Part shown: piece by piece, positions 37,512 to 49,365 of the stretch
Position numbering within the stretch: position 1 is the stretch's first letter
Layout of the letters: every line of letters begins with the position of its first letter
NCBI GenBank assembly: GCA_029964075.1
Contig: CM057135.1
Span: 30,865,366 to 30,929,365 of the forward strand
DNA from: Patiria pectinifera
Lineage: Eukaryota; Echinodermata; Asteroidea; Valvatida; Asterinidae
Direction: 5' to 3'
DNA: 64,000 nt
Notes under the pieces: model-generated
Database searches by the model: none
The model's input: the letters and a program-made list of their open reading frames with translations, nothing else
Told to the model about the DNA's origin: nothing
Translations under genes and position numbers: made by a program

Positions 37512-38456
37512 TCAGTGAGAAGTGGGCATATACAATGCTGGTGCTGAAGAAGGTGCATTGCTTGTCATAAAGGTGACTGGAGGGCTTTGGCCATAGGCTA
37601 CAGTGGGTACCTTAACTGGGCTGCCATAGGGAAATGCAGGTTGCCACTGACCTTGTACTGGGTACTGATAGGTGCCTAGGTTCCCGGGTGGTGGGGGAGG
37701 AGGTGGAGGTGCTGGGTGGTAATTCATGTGTGGGTAGGGCTCAGATTGGATGGCCGGTGGATTAGCGTGAGGACTGAAGAAAGTGCTGACAGGTGCTGGT
37801 GCTTGCAATTGCTGTTGCTGCTGCGGAATGTGCTGATTGGCTTGCGAATCGATGTAATACGGCTGCGTTGGTCCTGTTTGAGACAACACAGGGGGTTGAA
37901 GAGTGATATTAGTATTGTTAAAAACAGGAAAAGGTGACATGGGAAAGACACCTGGACTGACAATATCAAAGGGTGATTTGCGTCGGGTTGGAGTAACAAG
38001 ATTCCTAGGTGCTGGCCCTGACGAGGCCTGGATCTCTAAAGGACAAGCAGGAAGACAGGATGAAGGTGATTGAGACCCGGGAATATGAGAAGGAGTATTA
38101 TTGACACTTCGATCTTCTGATCTTGGAGTAGGGATTCTAAGAGGCATGCTGGGTCTCATTGGGGTCACAAACGATGCTGATTTGCTTCTAGCGTTGGCTT
38201 CAGTATCAGGTTTAAACCCTGGTTGGTTGTCTGTATTCTGTTGTTGCTGCTGGTGCTGCTGCATTGGCTGGCCATTCATACACCTCAGGGGGACATTTCT
38301 GGGGCTCTGTCTGCCATTCTGCTCTCGTTGTTCGTGACCTGGGAGAGAATTAGAGGGTTGAGTACTGCCAAGGGAGAAACCCACATCTCGCGGTGGGAAA
38401 GTAAAGTACACAGCATTCACTGGCAGTGGAAGGAACGGTTGTCTCTGCTGCTGTCG

Positions 38457-38501
<45 letters not shown>

Positions 38502-39180
38502 ATGCAACACTGGGTGTCGAACACCATTTGGGCAAAGCGTACCATTTTGCTTCACACCAGACGGACTTAATGTTGGCTGCTGAATGGTATTGACAGTCAT
38601 ACCTTGGAGTCCTGGGAAGCAATGTTGGTACAGAGTGAACACCACAGACGTAAACAGGACAATACAGCACATTCATTGATAATAGTTATTCCTGTCTAAT
38701 TAACAATTCCGGACCAGCCTACCAATGTTGCTTGCATCACTAATTTTCAAATGCTGTGCATATTGTGAAGTACAGCAGGGATCCACGAAAACACTTTTTT
38801 ATGATTCACCGTAGTTCAACTGAGGATATATTCAGAGTAATTTTGGCACACAGACACAAAATATGTGACAAATCAATCATATGTTTACCGATGGTACGTG
38901 ACACAAGTTACCCCTCATTTAAAAAAAATTAAATATTTAATTTCTGTACCCAACTTTAAGCTGTGTTGATGGAAAGAATGCCTGCTTACCATTGGGAGTG
39001 CAGGATCTCTGACGCATGCCTTCTTCTGTGTCATCATCCAGAGCGTTGTTATTAGCAGACATAGCGCCCTCTGGAGAGAAGTGATTGCCAGCTGATGATG
39101 TCTGCATTGCAGGTTGCTGCTGTTGTTGAGCCTGTGACACTATGGGACAAGACGATGGGTCTTGAGATGGATGGAATGAC

Positions 39181-39221
<41 letters not shown>

Positions 39222-42200
39222 GTGCATTTGAAGAAGGCAGAGACGATGGTGGTACTGCAATAAAAAAATTTTAAAAATTTAAATGGATTTATGATTTGGG
39301 TAGTGTCTTAATCTTTTCATTTCTGCTCACATGCCAGACAAGCAACTTTTTGTCTTACGATACATCTTGTAGTGAATTGTTAAGAAACATAATTTGTTAA
39401 AAATAACCAAAGGCAAAAAGAGTTGAACTGGGAAAAATGACTGTGCAAAGAGTAATTCTACGCAGTTTTTATCGTGGTATTGTTTAGGAACAGAAGCATT
39501 CAAGACTTACCTCTACTCCCAAGTTGTAGTAATAGCGCAAAGTAGACACATCTGCAGAAAATTAAAAAAAATTATGTCAGTTCAAATATTTCAAACAAAT
39601 ACAAATACAATGGTTTTAAAATGTAGCTTATTGAATAAAGAGAGATTTGTACCTGACAAAGGTAGATCGTAGCCATTTGGGTCTCTGGATGCTGTAGCAC
39701 TAGCGTTGACCGGTCCTGTCAAATTCTCAGTAACTATGGCAGGCAAAATGAAAGCAATTTTTATTTAGTCAAGATTTTGAACTAATTCAGTTGCAACAAA
39801 TTCATAGATGTTTGCATTCACTGACAAGATTTTAAAGGTGTTGCAAGTTTTCTCAAATCCAATGAAAACAGACTTAAAGGGAAAATACAACATTTGCAAA
39901 CATCAAAAAATAAAACTACCAAATCGTTTTGAAATACCTTGCTGGACTGTTAGTGAATGACAGTGTAAAGCATCCTGTAAAATCATGGCACCTGGTATAC
40001 TGTAATTTTCAAGAAAAGTGGTATTTTAAGGTGTTGCAATTTCTCAACGCTGGTCGCCGACCAGCGTTGAAAACAGGCTTGATTGTTCAAATACTGGCCC
40101 CAATTGACCATCGCACTTGTTTGCAATCGATTACACACCTATGAACGGGTACAAGCCAGCTAGACTGGTTCCCTGACCTTACAATTCCCCAATGTATGTA
40201 AACTGCTCTGTTTCTTCTTATATGGAGTCAGGGAACCAGACTACAAGAAAATGATTGTTTTTCTTGGTTTTTATAGCATTTTCGAACCCAAAACCTCAAA
40301 AAAGTCAGTGTAACTATATTTGCTATATATTTCCAACCCCCCAATTCCATCCATTTCTGAAAATTACAGCACTCAGCTCCGATCCATGACCTTCTGATAA
40401 GAGTGATGTAGACCTACTTGGAATGACCAGCGGATAGAGTGGTATCCATCCAGGCAGAGTAGGCATTGGTGAATTATAGCTAGGCATCATGGGTACAGCA
40501 GGAGGAGATGGCGTATTACCAGCCGATGGACAGGCGTTGCTTCCACTGGTGCTCAGGGTAGAGTTAGAAGAATGCCATTTAGGTGTGCCTGGGGATTGGT
40601 TGGTGTGCGGGGTACCAGCATTCTCTCTGGATGGCTGGTGGGGTGGTTGGTAAACCTCTTTGTTGAGTTGCATCTGGAAGACGCAGACACAAAATCATCA
40701 CACAACTGCTTTGTAAGATGTTAACATGGAAGGGAACAACAAGCAACTGCACATGACCATTTTTGAACAGACAAATGTCTTTATTACGAGCACAGCTACT
40801 GCAAACATTTGATTTTTAGAATATCTCGGTTGTCTCTCACTTTGTTTGCAAATTATGTCATCATTTCAAACTTTTGGGGGTGGGGGTTAAGATCCAATAA
40901 TAATTTTTTGTGGTAGTTTATCGTTTGATATTAAAGTCATACCTTTCCCGAATTAGGCATCCCATGTCCATCAGCTCTTTCTGCAACAAACAAAAAACAA
41001 AAAAGGAAAGATGAGAAAGAGTGATTAAGACATATTTATCTTTCAAGGAACTACAATTTACATTTGATTCACATTCATAAGCTCATAAGACATGGCCTAC
41101 CGTGATCACTTCATCACTAGTAAAGACTAATCAGTTATGTTTAGTTTACCATTGTCATGAAGAGACATGTCTTGAAATTGTCCCTGCATGCCGTCGCCAT
41201 GAACAGGTCCTCTACCTAGCAACCAAAACAAAAAACACAGATAAACATTATGGTTAAAAGAGATCCAAGTTTGGTTTAGGTTTGAAGAGAGCCACATAAA
41301 TGACGCCACACTATTGAATATTGCGTGTTGCCATTCACTGACATAACTTCGTAAACACTGTATACTCAGTGCTGTCCAAGGTCTTGTGAGGAAAAAGTCA
41401 CACACTAATACTCGGGTGGGACTCGAACCCATGTCCTCCTGCTGACTAGTGCAGATGTCTTAACCACTCACAATGAGCTTGCCCAGATCGGCTGGCTGGT
41501 TCAAATCTGGTAGCAACTAATCACTATTTGCGCATGAAACTTTTTTTTCTGGTTATCTATGCACTTTTACACACAAAATGATCACATGAATGTTAAACTT
41601 AGCATGCTCACCTTCAAACATAGCCACGGGAGATGGTGTATTGATTCTCTGGATGGGAGAGGCACTCTTCCTCCCCTCCTTCCTGAATTTATCCCACAGA
41701 TTGACTGGACTTGCCGAGTTGATGCGACCAGTTGGGTGCCCCTGTCAAAGGTTTATAATCATTATAAATGATCAGGTTATGGGAACAGCTGAATCTCGCC
41801 AATTTATGGTTCACATACTATTATACATGTAAATACGTTTTGTCCCATTTCCTTGTTATACATCCCACTTTCAAACAAAAACTTACAACTTCTCTTTATG
41901 CTGGCTTTTTCCAACAACTGAGGTTTTCCCTTTATTTACACCTAGACCGGCATCTTTGAGTGGCTTCCAGAGAAAGTGCGCGTTATAAATTTGTGTTATT
42001 ATTATATTGATCATCATATATTATGTGATCACGGGGCGACATCAAATGTACAATTTTGTACATGATCAACAGATGTCAAAACAATGTTCATTCCTAATAC
42101 ACTTCCACCTAATCTGACTCACAGAACATGAGTAAGCTCTTCCATTTCCAGCTTAAGTGCACTCTGAAACAGACATCCAATAGTTCATCTCAACCTAAAT

Positions 42201-45200
42201 GTCACTTAGTCTAGACATGGAGGAAGAGCCTAGACAGCTGCAAGGTGAAAGATTTCCTCTAACAGACTTTTATTTGCATGAGTGATTGTACTCATTTATC
42301 AGCCTTCAACATACCGGTAGAGAGGGGAAGGATGCAGGGTCTCGTTCTTGAAGTTCAAAGAGTGCCAAGGATTCCTCCAATGCTCGTTTCTCATCATACT
42401 CCTCCTGAGACATGGCATTGTGCATAGTGTGATTACAACGACCACCCCCTCTTCCTCTTCTTGACCAAAATATGGGGGAGAAAAAAGAAAAAAAGAATTT
42501 GTTTGATTACTTTATCACTATTACTTTATCAAAATTAAGAGTAATATGTGAAGTGAGGCATGGATGAATAAATTATCTTTAACCGAGTTGGCAGAAACCT
42601 GATGTCCAGAGGTTCTAGGTCAAAGTTTTGGTTGGATAATATTTTCAAGGTTCATCTTCAGTGGGTTCTTACTGGTAAGGAGAAGTTGATCTTGGGTGCT
42701 GCCTGTCTTGTTGCATCAATGGATGCACGAAGGGTGGATGCTGCTGTAGCTGCTGCTGCTGGTGACACGGCTGATTGTAACCTGGATAATTGTAAGGAAA
42801 ATGAAGAGGGGAAGAATTGTGCATTACATCAAGGGTTTTTCTGTATCTTTTTGGGACAAGTAAGATGTTCACAATAGTCCTCACATCTCGGCGTTCTTAA
42901 GGTAATCCAATCCGATGACTGGGATCTTCATCAGGAATCAGTTTAGGGTTTTGCAAACTATCTAAGATGCAACTTAAATGCAAACAGTTTATGTCCCTGC
43001 ATAAATTATACATCCTTACCTGACTCGTTGTTCACTCCATTGGCATATTTCTGGAAGTACCCATTTAGATTTTTGTAGTTTCGGACTCCCAGAGGGCTCC
43101 AGGGTCGACGAGGACTCAGTGACTCCACTGGTTTCAGATTCTTCATTGGAACGGTATGCCTGCAAACAAGAAATACCAAAGAAACTTGTCAGAAACAAAA
43201 TAGTATTTCAAACGTCCAAGGAATAATTACACAAAATTGTGCACTGCTCAGCATCAATTACTTTTTGTTAATCTTGCTAAGCATGTGTTCAACGTGTTCT
43301 GGCAACCTAAGAATCTTTTAAACTATGAAGATTTATTCTCAACACCGATTTAAGTCTCATGTATGACTCTAAAATAACATCAGCACATAAGTCTAGATGA
43401 AAAATTGAGTTAACGCGACTTACTTTTCCCCCAGATCTTCAATGAAGACAGTGACAGGACCGTTGTTAGGTTGAACATCCTGAATGTGAGCACTGTACAG
43501 CTTCTTAGGGTCATCCAAGAATACCTATCAAGTATAAAACACATTGATAACATCTCTGAACATTACGTTTAAACTACTCAAATATATTCTCAAAATTTCT
43601 TGCAAATGAGAAATAACAAAACTATTTGCATAAATTACCATTTTTAGCAATAAATCAAAATCGATGAAAATGCACATTTCAAAGAAATTGTACCACATCA
43701 GATTTTGGTGCGTAAATTGTGTCTTACCTGACACTTGTCACCCGGTGCATATTGCAAGACGGAAGCTACCAGATAATCCTGGTGCTGTTGTTCTGGTGGA
43801 AGGAAAAATAGAAAGAAATTAAAAATAATGAGCCATTTTACACAAAAAATTAGGCAGTACCCTCATTTTAAAAGGAATATTGTGTCAGTAATAAGAACCG
43901 GACTAAAATTTGTCTAGAGTCTTAATACCTTTTCTTGCTTCATTCCAAGCATCAAACTCCACATTACGATAGATCTCAGGATCCAGAGCTTTAGCGACAC
44001 GGTACGGAAGTGGCGGTCTCCTCTTCTCTTCATGGTATCGACCAAATCGATCTCTCCCATCCTTCGAAAGAATCAGTTATACAAAGCACACAAGTTGAAA
44101 AAAAATATAGACATGATGGACTTCCGAACCTTTTTGCTTTGGTAAACCAGATTCTAATGCCACCTAGTGCAAACAGTGGATTGCATTCAGTGGGCTCTTC
44201 GTGGGCTTTTCTCAGATTCGAATCTGAGGCTTTACAACTAAACCAATTCTTTCCTATTGTTTCCTACATAACCTGTTTCAATAATTTCAGGCAAAATTAT
44301 AGTATAAGAATAAAAGACCGCAAGAGTTAGACCATCCCATTTATAGGTTATTCTGATTCCTTACCCTGTCCATTCCCATGTGATCTCCATCCATGCCTCG
44401 TCCATCTCTCATTCCATCAGGGCCATAGTGGCCATCTCGCCTCATGGGTTTCTTGTTAGAGCTGCGTAGAATATCCACTGCCTCGTCCACTTGCTTAGAG
44501 AGCTTGAAGACGTCTTTGTACAGAATCTCATAGATAATTGCTGTGTAAAACATGCAAATTATGCTGACTTCAGTTGTAAATTGTATATTTTGGAAATGTT
44601 TCCTGTTCCTGATAAACGTCTTTCACATTCTGCTTCTGTGGTAACTGGCAATAGGTATGTCAACTAAGAGTGCTGAACATGTTGAACATTTTGCAACAGT
44701 GGTTAACATAATTCTTAGCCATAATATTAAAGAGTAACCAATATTTGAGGACCATATTTTGTTTCACTGAATGTTTTGCCATTTAACAAAAATTCATAGA
44801 ATTTACAACATTCAGATTCACAAAAAGACAAAATGTGGCGAGTTAAATCTAATTTTCAGGATTTAGTTACAGTCCCCAAAGGCCATATCAAACGACAACA
44901 CGGAGCCTTTCTACATTTATTTGAATAAAGATGAAATATGAAACATAAACACTTAATTAATTACACTGGCAGATGGCAGCATTCTCTTGGAACTTCTTGG
45001 AGAAGACACTGTCGTAGTGACTGCCATGGGAGAAGCAGAGCACAATCTTTGGAACCAAAAAAAAAAGAAAAAAAGAAGAAAAGAATTCAAAGTCTAGAAA
45101 ATCAACTTGAAGACTAATCATTACCTTGCAATAAATGTATGCTTCTCTGGAATATAGCAAAATATATCTCTGCAGAAATGTTTGTCAAAGCTTGGGCCTG

Positions 45201-46810
45201 AAACAATCTAACTGCAATGCAAATATGACTATTGAAAACACAGAAAAAAACATGAAGGGATATGCGACAGTAATACAAATGGAGTAATGTAACAAACAAA
45301 ATACTTAAAAAGTGAAAATTTCAATACAATAATTTTTCCCGTTTACCTTATCTGTGAATCCATTCTGAGTGACGTTGAATGCACCAATCCCAGGTTCTTG
45401 ATAGACAAAGAATTCTCGCCTAAGTAAGTGGACACAAAACACACAAAAAAAACCATTCATTTTCAATCCCCCATTCTTCAAATTGAAGTCAATTGGATTT
45501 ATTTTTACTACAGGATAATGGCAAAAAAAAAAGGTTATTCCTTACTACATATTTTTTTCATGAGTGCATCCCACAACTTTCAGAGTTTACACAAACTTAC
45601 TTGTACATAAGAGACAATGCACTAATCTCCACTTGGCCAGCCCATTCCTGGAAGAGAAAAATGCCAATGGAATATTAACATTAAATTAATACATTTCGGT
45701 CTTCTCATGAAAAGGCAAAGTTGCTGATCTCGTGCAAGGTCATAAAGAAACAAATGAGAAGCAAACTAACATGACAAAACTGCAGAATGTTCCAGTCGTA
45801 ATTCGTCAGGCTAATAAATTGCCAAGTTGTAGCACTTATGGTTGACATGTTTATTCATCCTTACCAACTAAAATAGGTAGTTGACTCTGACTGCAATAGC
45901 AGTGACTAACTACACTCTCAAGGCTGTTTGGCATTGAGACCATTACACAATAATCATTTACCTTTGGGTCCTTTAGCTTCACAAGATGTTGGTCAAAGGG
46001 GCCCTCAATAAACTGGAAGAAAATATTACATAAAAAATAAGCTTTATACCAACAATTTAAGTGATTTTCTATACAGTCTTATTTCTGTGGATAGATTTTT
46101 TTTCAACTTACCGGAGCAAAGCGGTCTCTGTTATTTTCCATATACTTGACGCAAGCATCTCGCACTTTGAGATGGTGGGCTTGGGTGTGAAACACCTATG
46201 AATAATTAGATAATATAAAGATTCAAGACATAAATATAAAGATTATAAAGATTCAAGAATAAATATTCCCAGCTCTTTAATATTGTCACGACAGAGACAT
46301 TGATAAATTTGATTTTTTGTTGTTAAGAAAATAGTAAATGAGAATTCACAATTCAAATGAGGTGTGACGTTTTTCCTTCACACTGAATAAGTGAATATAC
46401 TGCTACACTCCCCAAAAATAATATTCACAAATTAATATAAATTTGTATGTAAACTTCTTTAATCTTTGTATTGTATTTCCCCATATTTGTAAATGTCACT
46501 AATAAGTAATATGAAACTTTAATTCACATGATTAAATAACTGCATATTTTTTTTATAAATTACGTGATAGTTTGCCGAAGTTTTCTATGTTTACATGCTG
46601 AACTATTTATGAATTAAAATTTCGTTATTTGTCGACTATTCCTCCATGGTTGTCTCGACAAACGTAATTAATCCATGCCATGCATTTCCTCACCTGTTCT
46701 GCAACCGCGCGGAAAAGGCACGAGCCATCCTTCGCAGTGATTTTCCTGTACAAACCAATCGAAGACAAATAGTCGTCTATCGGCTCAATAATTCTCTGGA
46801 ACCGACGCAT
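37512..46810 (-). CDS. OTUD4: OTU domain deubiquitinase OTUD4
   Basis: OTUD4 is a cysteine deubiquitinase and RNA-associated scaffold. Exons (minus): 46694-46810, 46112-46195, 45962-46012, 45601-45647, 45347-45419, 44965-45046, 44365-44540, 43929-44061, 43728-43792, 43424-43524, 43020-43159, 42673-42781, 42315-42459, 41612-41741, 41150-41215, 40943-40980, 40418-40673, 39653-39733, 39511-39551, 38990-39254, 37512-38611. All phases agree: 3300 nt, 1099 aa (human 1114). The OTU domain spans about 10-150 with D28 and C31 in KDGSCLFRA and H134 in GSHYDSV. A Tudor-like segment follows ([23 protein letters not shown]). Also conserved are [20 protein letters not shown] and [10 protein letters not shown]. 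The C-terminus is Pro/Gln-rich with a CAG run. The acceptor at 42460 may alternate by one codon. Exons 17-20 are less certain. Confidence 0.94.
38445..38505 (-). repeat. CAG trinucleotide run encoding polyglutamine in OTUD4
   Basis: About a dozen uninterrupted CAG codons plus flanking CAA and CGA-interrupted CAGs give a 15-Gln run followed by Arg/Gln. A second Gln run is encoded at 39181-39215 in the preceding exon. Both are potential length polymorphisms. Confidence 0.9.
41340..41480 (-). mobile_element. tRNA-derived SINE in an OTUD4 intron
   Basis: On the minus strand an A-box-like TGGTTAAGACA (41456-41466) and B-box GGGTTCGAGTCCC (41418-41430) are spaced as in tRNA genes. A non-tRNA tail follows (gtgactttttcctcacaag). 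The cloverleaf is not intact, so this is a SINE rather than a tRNA. Confidence 0.6.
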
Positions 46811-49365
46811 TGTGACAGCTAAATATCACTAAACAAAGAACCTCATGCGACTGTCCAACACTGCCTTTCCCATGAATGAAAATTCACGGGAAACAATGAA
46901 TATTTAGCAACAAAAAAGGGAGAAAAATGAACTTAAAGAATGGCAGCCGACTTCCCTCAAACTGTCGCCATTTCTACTTTGTGTACGTGCGTGCGCGTTG
47001 CATGCGCGGATATTGCACATCCACATGTGGTTTTTGTTTACAGCTGATTTTCGAGCACGTGTCGTGTAATTCAGCTAGGGCGATCTCTGATTGGTTGAAT
47101 TTTTTTGGCCAAGACTTGGTTGACATTAATTATTTGACTGACCACTTGCATGCATATCAGCCGGCACTCTTTAATCGTCACATTCTCTTTGAATCAAATA
47201 GCTTTTTAGTTAAGCAACAAATGAACAGAGACAAGAAAGAAAGGGAAAAGAGAACACACAATTTGTGTGGGATTTTTTTTCTCTAGAACCCGTTCAGTCA
47301 GCTCAGCTAATTAAGTGAGGTCGGTAAAGCTCGCCCACACGAATCAAATCAATTTATTATGTTTTAATTTGCTAACTTCCACCTTTTTGCCCTCCACACC
47401 TTAAGAAATTTACCACTTTATATCTATCCCGCAGTTAAAGGTGACCACTGCTTACCTTGCTTCCTTTCGTCCACATTAGCCCCCCCCCCCCCGCACCCAG
47501 CACGCCCCGCCTTAAACAGTCGGCGCTTAAGTAAGTCAGCCCATGGTCAGCCCCACTACAATATTACCATGCATTTGGGGGACCAGACAGACCATCGCCC
47601 TGCTAGCTAGAGGGCAGGGGGGGCTAGGCCCACACCACCACCCCGGCCCCATCATGCCCATCCTCACACACACAAAAATCCACCCCTTGCCATGGTGTCC
47701 TCCAATTTGGGGAATGCAAAATGCTTTTTATATTGTTAAAAACACTTTTTGAGTGCTCCCTCCAGAAAACTGGACCTCAGCAAGGAGCATGCTAACTCAA
47801 CAATTTTTGTTCCTTCCTCCATGGAACAAAGAAGTCGCAAATTGTTTTCGAAGTTTTTTAAGTTACATGTAAATTCAGCAGATTCATGAAGTGCACGCGT
47901 ACGCGGATATCAAAAAGTAATCAAACGACTGGTCAAAGTTTAGGTCAGTCTGGTATCCATCTACTAAAAAAGTTTTAGAAACGAATTCGTATAACAGCAG
48001 CATGGTACCTATGTAATTGGTCTAGAGTCCGGCCGCCTCTAGCATGCAAGATAGGTAGGGCGAGTCAATGTCTGTTGTCCAGACTAAATCACCATAACGA
48101 CTGGATAGCTAATTTTTGCTTGTCGGCGGAAGTAAAAACGATTGATATAAAATTAAAATGTGAAAATTACGCAGCCAATCAGCCTGTGTTTTCTTCATAT
48201 ATATAACGTTTGATATTTCATCAATTTATGTATTTAATTTCTGCGTCCGACAAGGTAAGGAACAGATGAATTTACTGCCACGTCAATTCATGTTTTTGTG
48301 CTCTTGTCAACTCGCCCCAGGCTTTCTCGACGAAATCGCCCCACCCCGGTAGAATAAACGCGTCCGCCCTTGTTGTTGAAGTTCTGTCAATGACAATGTC
48401 ATTTATTTTGGCGATCGTATATCTACGTGCCCGGACGGGTTCCCTATCCACTTTTAAATGATTTTTACCATGTTGTCACTCACTCACTGTTGAAAATTAT
48501 TTTATTTTTTATTTTTTCATTAAAAAGAAAATTTTTTTAAAACGCAGTGGCTATTGTTACGGCAGCCGTAACGCATTTCCCATTTTCTATCGTTACGGTA
48601 GACTGCAACTTTTATAAAAACATGACAAGAAAATATAAAATTAGAAGGAAAAAGTGAATTTGAGCGTTATGAAATTCGGACTTTATTTCCCTTTTAAAAA
48701 AATCCTCCAAAGCCCCAGGTTAGAAAAAAAAAAAAAATTCGAGTGCAAAACTGAGATTCGAACGCGCAACCTCGCGGTGCAAAATCCAACCCTCTATCGA
48801 CTGAGCTGTCGCACTGCTCGCTAAAACTTGTGGAAACAAATAATTATATACCTGCGTGCGTATTAAAAAAGTATCGTAGCGGGCGCTAAACAACGACTGC
48901 CGTAACGATAGCCACTTCGTTTTAAAAAAAGAGGGCGGCCTCATAAAAGGATTTTTTGAAATTGAATTATGAATACCCCTAGACTAGTCTCCTGGGGCGC
49001 CACTTGCGCGGAGTCCCATAAATTAGGGCCTACATGCAAACGTTTGCCATAACTAACTGAACTGAACTTTGTTATGTTTGTGACTTGAGTACTTTTCGTT
49101 TAAGGTGGGCAAGGTTGAATGTTAGGCAAGATTTAATTTTTCTTTCAAATTAATGACTTTGGCAGATTTGTATTTTATTGAAAGTAGGGCCTATAGTACT
49201 GTGAGAACCATTTTGTTGACAACAGACACAACATGTCTGAGTCGTGGTTGCCTTTCTTAAACTAAATCCACCGTATTAGGCCCTTCTTCTTAAATACCTG
49301 TAAGCACTGAGTGATAAGTGGTGTTCATTCATTCATTCATTCAGTTCTGAAGTAACTTCTCCAAA
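46811..49365. promoter_or_regulatory. Divergent spacer between OTUD4 and TTC29
   Basis: 2.55 kb holding the promoters of both genes. No TATA box is evident next to either ATG. It contains a C run (47490-47501), a terminal-inverted-repeat element (48531-48929) and an (ATTC)n tract at 49325-49341 just before the TTC29 start. No other gene is supported. Confidence 0.5.
48531..48929. mobile_element. Inverted-repeat element with a tRNA-like core
   Basis: The ends TTTAAAACGCAGTGGCTAT and ATAGCCACTTCGTTTTAAA are inverted repeats of more than 30 bp (including GTTACGGCAG). The interior on the minus strand (about 48730-48810) reads like a decayed tRNA: acagctcagtcgatagagg as A-box region and gcgttcgaatctc as B-box. 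About 400 bp, no ORF. Confidence 0.6.

Noticed and set aside
38223-38570. Plus-strand Leu-rich ORFs opposite OTUD4
   Set aside because: They are the antisense reading of CAG repeats in an established OTUD4 exon.
46927-47286. 119-codon plus ORF upstream of OTUD4
   Set aside because: No domain, biased composition, no splice or promoter support. It probably arose by chance in the spacer.
48730-48810. A functional tRNA gene on the minus strand
   Set aside because: Acceptor and anticodon stems do not pair well. The box motifs are better explained as a tRNA-derived piece of a repeat element.
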